A stretch of 12,261 nucleotides of DNA. Origin: an uncultured Eubacteriales bacterium (lineage in GTDB: Bacteria; Bacillota; Clostridia; Oscillospirales; Acutalibacteraceae). The translations under genes and the position numbers were made by a program. The notes under the pieces were generated by a model that was not told the DNA's origin, did no database searches, and saw nothing but the letters and a program-made list of their open reading frames with translations. Location: NCBI GenBank assembly GCA_934702115.1, contig CAKUYF010000019.1, positions 1 to 12,261 of the forward strand, given 5' to 3'. Shown here in pieces: positions 7,255-12,261 of the stretch; position 1 is the first letter of the stretch; each line of letters starts with the position of its first letter.

Positions 7255-7942
7255 TGTTATGACTCTTTTTCCAGAGATGTGCGAGGCTTTTTTATCTGAA
7301 AGCATAATAGGACGAGCTAGAAAGAAAGGCATCTTAACGATTCAGTGCCACCAAATAAGAGATTTTGGAATAGGCAAACATAAACGAGTAGATGATACTC
7401 CGTATGGCGGGGGCAAAGGGATGTTAATGCTTGCTGATCCTATTTATAAATGCTTTGAAAATATCTGTAATATAAGAAAGAGAAAGCCTCTTGTCATCTA
7501 TATGTCTCCAAAAGGTAAAGTTTTTAATCAAACTATTGCAAAAGAGCTTTCATGTTACGAAAACATTGCTGTACTTTGTGGTCATTATGAAGGGGTAGAT
7601 CAGCGATTAATTGAAGAGATAGTAGACATTGAAATCTCTATCGGCGATTATGTACTTACAGGCGGTGAAATTCCGGGGGTTGCATTAATTGATTCAGTTT
7701 CACGTCTTATACCCGGAGTTTTATCGGATAACGTTTGCTTTGAAGAAGAAAGCCATTATAACAGTCTTTTAGAACATCCTCAGTATACTAAACCTAATGT
7801 TTGGCACGGGAGAGCCGTACCAAAAGTTTTGTTGTCTGGGCATCATGCAAATATAGAAAGTTGGAAAAAAGATCAATCATTAAGTGAAACGGTAAAGCGA
7901 AGGCCGGACATAATAAAAAAACTTAACGAAGATAATTTTTAA
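7244..7942 (+). CDS. trmD: tRNA (guanine-N1)-methyltransferase TrmD
   Basis: SPOUT (knotted) methyltransferase that makes m1G37 in tRNAs and so prevents frameshifting. Visible motifs are VMTLFPEM, DDTPYGGGKGM, SPKGKVFNQ, the knot/SAM-binding LCGHYEGVDQR and IGDYVLTGGEIP, and SVSRLIPGVL with the conserved Arg. The position aligned to the catalytic Asp (D169 in E. coli) appears to be Glu, in FEEESHYNSLLEHPQYTKP. I believe an ESHY form occurs in other clostridial TrmDs. ATG 7244 (232 aa) is preferred over TTG 7241 because it lies 7 nt after AGAGGA. It overlaps the end of rimM. rplS, the usual next gene, is absent. Confidence 0.97.
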   Translation: MIIDVMTLFPEMCEAFLSESIIGRARKKGILTIQCHQIRDFGIGKHKRVDDTPYGGGKGMLMLADPIYKCFENICNIRKRKPLVIYMSPKGKVFNQTIAKELSCYENIAVLCGHYEGVDQRLIEEIVDIEISIGDYVLTGGEIPGVALIDSVSRLIPGVLSDNVCFEEESHYNSLLEHPQYTKPNVWHGRAVPKVLLSGHHANIESWKKDQSLSETVKRRPDIIKKLNEDNF

Positions 7943-7987
7943 GCATTATTTTATTGTATGAACTATATAAAATTATCTAATTTTTTT
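7930..7987 (+). terminator. Possible AT-rich terminator after trmD
   Basis: AGATAATTTT (7930-7938, with the preceding base) and AAAATTATCT (7969-7978) are perfect complements. They are followed by AA and seven T residues (7981-7987). The 30-nt loop and the single G-C pair make it weak, and the 5' arm lies in the last trmD codons. Its position at the operon end supports it. Confidence 0.35.
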
Positions 7988-8049
7988 GAGGTTAAATAAC
8001 GAATTGGATAAATCTCACTAGTTAAATTGCATAAAATATATTTTTTTTA

Positions 8050-8077
8050 TTGACTAAAGTAACAAATACGCTATAAT
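8050..8077 (+). promoter_or_regulatory. Near-consensus sigma-A promoter for the HPr-like gene
   Basis: TTGACT (8050-8055), a 16-nt spacer and a perfect TATAAT (8072-8077). Start of transcription is expected near 8084, leaving an 80-nt leader. It is among the strongest promoter matches in the window and implies independent, high expression of the next gene. I see no catabolite-response operator next to it. Confidence 0.8.
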
Positions 8078-8163
8078 ATATTATTATATGAGTTTAAAAT
8101 TCCAGAATCAAAAGATTTTATTTTAATCCCAGTATTAAAAATTAAATTATAGGAGGATTATTT

Positions 8164-8454
8164 ATGTACGTAAAGGAAGTAACTGTTCAAAATCAAGTGG
8201 GATTATATGCAAGAGCTGCAACATATTTTATTCAAAAAGCAAACGAATTTAAATCATCCATATGGGTTGAAAAAGACGAAAGAAGAGTTAATGCAAAAAG
8301 TCTGTTAGGAGTACTTTCTCTGGGGGTAGTAGGAGGAACAACCATTCGTATAACTGCAGACGGAGAAGATGAAGAAAAAGCAGTAGAAGATTTAGTAGCT
8401 ATGATTGAAAGAGGTTTTACATCAGAAAATAAAGATGAAAGTTCTACTGATTAA
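8164..8454 (+). CDS. HPr/Crh-like regulatory protein with Tyr replacing the active-site His15
   Basis: HPr-fold protein of 96 aa. In true HPr, His15 carries the phosphoryl group in sugar PTS transport. Here the site reads GLYARAAT with Tyr exactly at position 15 and Ala for Pro18, so PTS phosphotransfer should be impossible. The Ser46 region is intact (NAKSLLGVLSLG, with S46 exact), so phosphorylation by HPr kinase and partnership with CcpA-type regulators remain possible, as in Crh of Bacillus, which has Gln15. The C-terminal helix (EEKAVEDLVAMIERG) is normal, followed by a short acidic tail. AGGAGG is 7 nt before the ATG. The gene is monocistronic. The whiA/yvcK cluster that often holds crh is not present here. 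My recollection is that close Oscillospirales relatives share the Tyr form. Confidence 0.9.
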   Translation: MYVKEVTVQNQVGLYARAATYFIQKANEFKSSIWVEKDERRVNAKSLLGVLSLGVVGGTTIRITADGEDEEKAVEDLVAMIERGFTSENKDESSTD

Positions 8455-8510
8455 TCTTTTAGCGTTATAAACTTAATAAAAAATTTTTGGACAGTTTATA
8501 GTGGTATGAA

Positions 8511-9182
8511 TTAATACTTAGACACAATGTTGGAAGTGTTCTTAACTATCTTATTTTCTTCTATAGTTCCCCTAACCATAGAAGTGGGATAAATGGTAGT
8601 ATTTCTACCGATTATAGTTCCGGGATTTAAGACTGCATTACATCCTATTTCAACATAGTCGCCAACTATAGCTCCAAACTTGCGAAGATAAGTATTTATC
8701 TTCGTATTTTTAATAGTAACATTTACATTCGACTTGTCGGATTTTACATTTGAAATTATAGCCCCCGCACCCATATGAGCTTTATAACCAAGTATAGAAT
8801 CTCCAATATAATTGAAGTGAGGCACTTGAACGTTATTAAAAAGTATAGAATTTTTAATTTCAGTAGAATTTCCTACAACTACATTTTCTCCTACTATTAC
8901 AGCACCTCTAATAAATGCACAATGTCTGATTTTTGCATTGGCTTGAATTATGGCAGGCGAACCGATATATGCTGATTCAAAAACTTCAGCATATTTTGAT
9001 ATCCAAACTCCCGGTTTAAATTCTTTATATTCACTTTTAGGAAGTTGTGGACCAATTTTCAGTATATATTCTTTTATCTCAGAAATTACTTCCCAGGGGA
9101 ACTGTGTATTTAAAAACAATTCTCCTGATAAAGTCTGAGATATATCTAATAAGTTTTTATAATTCAATAATTCATTTTGCAT
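8511..9182 (-). CDS. Left-handed beta-helix acyltransferase-like protein (GlmU C-domain-like)
   Basis: Hexapeptide-repeat protein of 223 aa. Residues 1-55 are helical. From about 60 to 205 runs a left-handed beta helix: AYIGSPAII, CAFIRGAVIVGENVVVGN, STEIKNSILFNNVQVPHFNY, then IGDSILGYKAHMGAGAI at 126-142, and VEIGCNAVLNPGTIIGRNTTIYP at 177-199. The H-x-YIGDS and GAGA-I-N elements resemble the GlcN-1-P acetyltransferase half of GlmU. There is no pyrophosphorylase domain, so it may acylate a sugar nucleotide or act on another substrate. Databases often call such clostridial proteins UDP-N-acetylglucosamine pyrophosphorylase-like, which overstates the evidence. ATG 9182 is the only in-frame start after a TAA, and it has no SD nearby. 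GGAGGG lies 44 nt upstream. It is the last gene of the response regulator-kinase operon, 70 nt after the kinase. Confidence 0.85.
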   Translation of the reverse strand: MQNELLNYKNLLDISQTLSGELFLNTQFPWEVISEIKEYILKIGPQLPKSEYKEFKPGVWISKYAEVFESAYIGSPAIIQANAKIRHCAFIRGAVIVGENVVVGNSTEIKNSILFNNVQVPHFNYIGDSILGYKAHMGAGAIISNVKSDKSNVNVTIKNTKINTYLRKFGAIVGDYVEIGCNAVLNPGTIIGRNTTIYPTSMVRGTIEENKIVKNTSNIVSKY

Positions 9183-9232
9183 ATAAATATAAAAGCAATC
9201 ATTACATTAAGAAATATGATTACTTACCCTCC
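9180..9232 (-). promoter_or_regulatory. SD, hairpin, then start codon: structured leader of the beta-helix gene
   Basis: GGAGGG (9232-9227), TAA, then GTAATCAT (9223-9216) pairing with ATGATTGC (9202-9195) around a 13-nt loop, then 12 nt and the ATG at 9182. Folding would shorten the SD-to-ATG distance from 44 to about 15 nt. The T run after the stem (TTTTATATTTAT) also allows a weak terminator or attenuator reading. Confidence 0.5.
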
Positions 9233-9252
9233 ATTATAGTATTTTAATTAAG

Positions 9253-9945
9253 TTATTTTTCCATACGAGATATGGGGAACGAAATGATAAATTCCGTATA
9301 TTGATTTAATACGCTTGTTAACTTTATGTTTCCCTTATATTCTTTGACAATATCTCTGGCTATAGCCAAGCCGAGTCCGGAACCTTCAACACTTAGCTTT
9401 TTAGAAACACTGGATCTGTAGTATTTATTAAATACGTCTCCTATTTCACTTTCCGGTATACCAATTCCTGTATCACGTATCTTAACGAATACGTACTCAT
9501 TTTCTTCATATACATCTATAAATATTTTACCATGTTCCTTATTATACTTTATTGCATTTTCTATTATATTAGTTAAAATACGGGACATTTTATCTTCAGG
9601 TATAGACACATAGATATTGCTGGAGCTAATGTTTATTTTTATATCTATATTGCGTTTACGAGCGAGGGGAGCAAGCTCTTTGACATACTTATCTATTTGT
9701 ATGTTCAAATTACAAATATTATCGCTTTGATTATCTTCTTTACAGGTATATAATATGTTATTTACCATTCTAAGAAGTTTTTGGGATTCATCCAAAATAA
9801 TGTCATAGAATTCAGAAGTTGATTTTTTATCATAATCTCCTTGCTTTAAAAGTTCTATAAATCCCATAATGGAAGTTATAGGAGTTTTTAAGTCATGAAC
9901 AATGTCTTTTAAGTTAGAATTATTATAATTATTAAACTTTTCCAT
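9253..9945 (-). CDS. Sensor-less cytoplasmic histidine kinase
   Basis: Two-component kinase consisting of only the catalytic core. Numbered from ATG 9945: H-box DIVHDLKTPITS with phospho-acceptor H17, second dimerization helix with KLLRMVNNIL, N-box LTNIIENAIKYN with N130, G1 box DTGIGIP from 158, the F-box region VFNKYYRS, and G2 box GSGLGLAIA around 188-196. All catalytic motifs are intact. There is no membrane segment, HAMP, PAS or other sensor, and only 16 residues precede the His, so input must come from a partner or from expression level. A TTG at 9963 would add six residues but has no properly spaced SD and lies inside a hairpin arm, so ATG 9945 is preferred. It lies 78 nt after the response regulator stop and is almost certainly its cognate kinase. 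Confidence 0.9.
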   Translation of the reverse strand: MEKFNNYNNSNLKDIVHDLKTPITSIMGFIELLKQGDYDKKSTSEFYDIILDESQKLLRMVNNILYTCKEDNQSDNICNLNIQIDKYVKELAPLARKRNIDIKINISSSNIYVSIPEDKMSRILTNIIENAIKYNKEHGKIFIDVYEENEYVFVKIRDTGIGIPESEIGDVFNKYYRSSVSKKLSVEGSGLGLAIARDIVKEYKGNIKLTSVLNQYTEFIISFPISRMEK

Positions 9946-10004
9946 AAACCATTTAAGCGACAACCTTTATCATAACAAATTAAGATTGTCGCTTATTACC
10001 TCCT
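9943..10004 (-). promoter_or_regulatory. SD, 12-bp hairpin, then start codon: structured leader of the kinase gene
   Basis: AGGAGG (10004-9999), TAA, then TAAGCGACAATC (9995-9984) pairing with GGTTGTCGCTTA (9965-9954) around an 18-nt loop: twelve continuous pairs with one G-U. ATG 9945 follows 8 nt later. The linear SD-to-ATG distance is 53 nt, or 11 nt with the stem excluded. No T run follows, so it is not a terminator. In-frame TGA and TAA in the loop rule out an upstream start in the kinase frame. Confidence 0.6.
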
Positions 10005-10023
10005 ACTACTTTTTAAAGATTAA

Positions 10024-10746
10024 TTAAATTTCGTCCTCAGAAGCAAATCTGTATCCTACTCCTCTTACAGTAAGTATATAACGAGGATTTTCCGAATCGT
10101 CTTCAATTTTTTGACGTAAATATCTAATATGCACGTCTACTGTTCTTGCATCTCCGCTAAATTCAATATCCCAAACTTTTTCCATTAGTTGATCTCTGTT
10201 TAAAACTCTTCCCTTGCTTAGCATTAAAGAAGTAAGAAGATCAAATTCCTTCATGGTAAGGTCGATAAACTTTCCTCTTTTTGCCACGGTACGACGGGCT
10301 AAATTTACCGTTATATCTCCACAAGTTATAATATCATTATTACTTGGAGTTATATTTAAATATTCGCTTCTTCTAATTACTGCTTTTACTCTTGCACATA
10401 ATTCTTTTAAGCTAAAAGGTTTAGTAATATAATCATCTGCTCCCATTTCCAGACCTAGCACACAGTCAACTTCATCATTTCGAGCTGTCAAAAGTATAAT
10501 AGGAATAGCTTTAGTGGTTTTATCAAGTTTTAAACGTCCGCAAACGCTTAAACCATCCGGAGCAGGCATCACCCAATCAAGCACTATGGCATCCGGTGAT
10601 CGACGCTGAACAGCTTTTAGCAGTTCGTCTCCTCCTGAAAACTCCAGAGTCTCAAATCCATACTCTTTTAAAGCTAAAGAAGCAAGCCTCCTTATATTTG
10701 GTTCGTCGTCTACCACGTAAACTAATCCTGCTGCTGATTCTGACAT
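10024..10746 (-). CDS. OmpR/PhoB family response regulator
   Basis: DNA-binding response regulator of 240 aa. The receiver domain spans residues about 8-122: acidic pair DD at 13-14, phospho-acceptor D57 in VLDWVMP, T87 in LLTAR and K109 in TKPF. The C-terminal winged helix (about 140-235) has LTMKEFDLLTSLMLSKGRVLNRDQL, then DARTVDVHIRYLRQKIE and the closing VRGVGYRF, the standard PhoB/OmpR pattern. ATG 10746 is chosen over the GTG at 10758 because that GTG directly abuts the SD (AGGAGA). The ATG lies 12 nt after it, a rather long spacing. It is first in an operon with the sensorless kinase and the beta-helix protein. Target genes cannot be read from the window, although an inverted repeat in its own leader could be an autoregulatory site. 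Confidence 0.96.
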   Translation of the reverse strand: MSESAAGLVYVVDDEPNIRRLASLALKEYGFETLEFSGGDELLKAVQRRSPDAIVLDWVMPAPDGLSVCGRLKLDKTTKAIPIILLTARNDEVDCVLGLEMGADDYITKPFSLKELCARVKAVIRRSEYLNITPSNNDIITCGDITVNLARRTVAKRGKFIDLTMKEFDLLTSLMLSKGRVLNRDQLMEKVWDIEFSGDARTVDVHIRYLRQKIEDDSENPRYILTVRGVGYRFASEDEI

Positions 10747-10805
10747 AAATTGACACACTCTCCTGTTCGATTTTTATAGTTAAAAAGTTAAAATTAAGCC
10801 TTTAA

Positions 10806-10835
10806 TCTGTTAATTTTAGTATTAAACTTAACAGA
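10806..10835. repeat. Perfect 8-bp inverted repeat in the response regulator leader
   Basis: TCTGTTAA (10806-10813) and TTAACAGA (10828-10835) are separated by 14 nt. The repeat lies between the predicted promoter and the response regulator start. It could be an operator for autoregulation or an RNA hairpin. There is no T run on the minus strand, so it is not an obvious terminator. Confidence 0.6.
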
Positions 10836-10861
10836 ACATTGATATATCTTAATACTTATGA

Positions 10862-10890
10862 ATTATAATACAAATGAAAATCAAAAACAA
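10862..10890 (-). promoter_or_regulatory. Sigma-A promoter for the response regulator operon
   Basis: On the minus strand TTGTTT (10890-10885), a 17-nt spacer and a perfect TATAAT (10867-10862). The expected transcription start near 10855 gives a leader of about 110 nt containing the inverted repeat at 10806-10835. Confidence 0.6.
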
Positions 10891-11160
10891 GCATTTTGAC
10901 AATATTTGTGGTATATATCTAATTTATGTAGGTAATTAGTCTATAAAAGTAATATAATTTCAAAATAATTATCTGATTTTTGCATACAAAAAAGTTAGTA
11001 GGTTTTTTTAAATTGAATTTAGTTTATTATGTTTTAATATTTATTATATTTTCTGAAAATTAAGTATATTAAATTGATAGGCAGTTTATTATCTTTATAT
11101 ATAGATATATTTACAGTGTAATTTGAAAACTCTAAATATTTAAACTGAACATTTGGATGA

Positions 11161-11189
11161 TTGAACCTTTACTTTATTTTTGTTAAAAT
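11161..11189 (+). promoter_or_regulatory. Sigma-A promoter for miaB
   Basis: TTGAAC (11161-11166), a 17-nt spacer and TAAAAT (11184-11189). Transcription should begin near 11196, leaving a leader of about 48 nt that ends in an AGGAGG site at 11230-11235. Confidence 0.6.
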
Positions 11190-11243
11190 AATTAAGATGA
11201 AAAATTTTTATAAATTTCACATAATTATTAGGAGGAGTTAATA

Positions 11244-12261
11244 TTGTCGAAGCTTGTCAAAATATATTCCTATGGGGAGATTCAAGAAGAATATTGCAAA
11301 AAAATAAATAAAATATATACTGAAGTTATGAAAGTCAAAAAACCTGCAGCTTACGTAAAAACTTATGGCTGTCAGCAAAATGTTTCAGACAGTGAAAAGT
11401 TTAAAGGTATGTTATTGGAAATGGGGTTTACTCTTTCTGATGATTATGACAAAGCAGACATTATTCTTTTTAATACGTGTGCAATAAGAGAAAATGCAGA
11501 GAATAAAGTACTTGGTAATTTAGGAAGAATGAAAGCTGTTAAAAAGAAAAATCCTAATGCCATTATAATTTTATGTGGATGTATGACAGAACAAGAGCAG
11601 ATCGCTCAAAAAATAAAATCAGTGTATCCTTTTGTAGATCTGATATTTGGTACTCATTCATCCTGGCAGTTTCCTAAAATGCTTTATGATGTGCTTAATA
11701 ATAATTTTAAAGGTAAGCCCGTTCATATTATAAATAAAGAAGATTCTATATTTGAAAACGTACCATTATCCAGAAATAATAAAATAAAAGCGTTTGTATC
11801 GATAATGTCAGGATGCAATAACTTTTGCTCTTACTGTATAGTACCTTATGTAAGAGGGAGGGAAAGGAGTCGTCAGCCGGAGGATATAATTAAAGAGTTT
11901 AAATCTCTTTTGGAAAACGGATATAAAGATTTAACCTTACTGGGGCAAAACGTAAATTCTTATGGTAAGGACTTAGAAGGTGATATAAATTTTCCGAGTT
12001 TGCTTAAAAGTCTGGATGATTTTGAATTTGAATATAAAATAAGATTCATGACGTCTCATCCAAAAGATGCCACCAAAGAATTAATTGATGTAATAGCAAA
12101 CAGTAAACATATTGCAAGAAATATTCATTTACCGGTTCAGTCTGGAAGCAACCGAATTTTAAATAAGATGAACAGAAAATATACTCGTGAAGCTTACTTA
12201 GATATAATTAACTACGCAAAAGAAAAAATTCCTAATGTAACTTTTTCAAGCGATATAATTG
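11244..12261 (+). CDS. miaB: tRNA-2-methylthio-N6-dimethylallyladenosine synthase MiaB, C-terminus cut by window end
   Basis: Radical-SAM methylthiotransferase that converts i6A37 to ms2i6A37 in tRNAs reading UNN codons. 339 residues are visible. After an extra N-terminal stretch of about 35 residues comes the UPF0004 domain with its three cluster-binding cysteines: C43 in KTYGCQQN, C79 in NTCAIRENA and C113 in CGCMTEQ. The radical SAM core follows, with CNNFCSYC at 191-198, then IVPYVRGRERSR, LGQNVNSYG and HLPVQSGSNRILNKMNR. The TRAM domain lies beyond the window. The TTG start is supported by AGGAGG 8 nt upstream. The MiaB assignment over MtaB or RimO rests on CNNFCSYCIVPYVRGRERSR and on QQNVSDSE after the first Cys. 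Confidence 0.96.
   Translation, partial: MSKLVKIYSYGEIQEEYCKKINKIYTEVMKVKKPAAYVKTYGCQQNVSDSEKFKGMLLEMGFTLSDDYDKADIILFNTCAIRENAENKVLGNLGRMKAVKKKNPNAIIILCGCMTEQEQIAQKIKSVYPFVDLIFGTHSSWQFPKMLYDVLNNNFKGKPVHIINKEDSIFENVPLSRNNKIKAFVSIMSGCNNFCSYCIVPYVRGRERSRQPEDIIKEFKSLLENGYKDLTLLGQNVNSYGKDLEGDINFPSLLKSLDDFEFEYKIRFMTSHPKDATKELIDVIANSKHIARNIHLPVQSGSNRILNKMNRKYTREAYLDIINYAKEKIPNVTFSSDII

Larger units (their letters stand above)
10747..11243. other. Divergent AT-rich intergenic region (497 nt) between the response regulator and miaB
   Basis: It holds the minus-strand promoter and inverted repeat near 10806-10890 and the miaB promoter at 11161-11189. The middle, about 10900-11150, is very AT-rich. I found no ORF with a ribosome-binding site, no RNA fold I recognise and no long repeat there. 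Confidence 0.7.

Noticed and set aside
8466..8500. Inverted repeat TATAAAC/GTTTATA between the convergent HPr-like and beta-helix genes, considered as a bidirectional terminator
   Set aside because: No T run follows the repeat on either strand, and the stem has one G-C pair.
9952..9973. ATGs in the kinase leader hairpin (9973 in the loop and 9952 just after the stem) as alternative kinase starts
   Set aside because: Both are out of frame with the kinase and reach stops within a few codons.
10896..10924. Perfect TTGACA on the plus strand upstream of miaB, considered as a promoter
   Set aside because: No acceptable -10 hexamer lies at 16-18 nt, and it is over 300 nt from miaB, which has a better promoter at 11161.

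Overview
The window reads as a chromosomal segment of a low-GC, Gram-positive anaerobe. The best guess is a member of Clostridia, probably the Oscillospirales/Ruminococcaceae side. The reasons are the AT-rich sequence, strong AGGAGG ribosome-binding sites, TTG starts on ffh and miaB, the ylxM-ffh-rpsP-rimM-trmD order, and an HPr-like protein with Tyr at position 15. I see no phage, transposon, tRNA, rRNA or CRISPR.

Layout. (1) Bases 1-4428, minus strand, cell envelope: a polysaccharide deacetylase, then an amidase-like protein with an SH3 domain and a good terminator, then murD and a membrane-anchored glycosyltransferase-like gene cut by the window edge. (2) Bases 4508-7987, plus strand, translation and secretion: ylxM, ffh, rpsP, rimM and trmD behind one promoter-like site. 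The KH-domain gene usually found between rpsP and rimM is absent. (3) Bases 8050-8454, plus strand: a single HPr/Crh-like gene with its own near-consensus promoter. (4) Bases 8511-10890, minus strand: a three-gene operon of an OmpR-type response regulator, a sensorless histidine kinase and a left-handed beta-helix acyltransferase-like protein. (5) Bases 11161-12261, plus strand: miaB, cut by the window end, behind a 0.5-kb AT-rich divergent intergenic region.

Most of the genes are well-known families. The most unusual signal is how translation seems to start on the minus-strand genes. murD has a strong Shine-Dalgarno (SD) site whose correctly spaced in-frame codon is ACG, and the first ATG lies inside the first conserved beta strand. 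The deacetylase has an in-frame membrane anchor with no ATG, GTG or TTG before it. The kinase and the beta-helix gene each have a strong SD 44-53 nt upstream of the first usable ATG, with an inverted repeat between SD and ATG that would bring them together if it folds. The plus-strand housekeeping genes mostly have ordinary SD spacing. Other points of interest are the amidase-like protein lacking its catalytic Glu, and the HPr-like protein with the catalytic His replaced but Ser46 kept.
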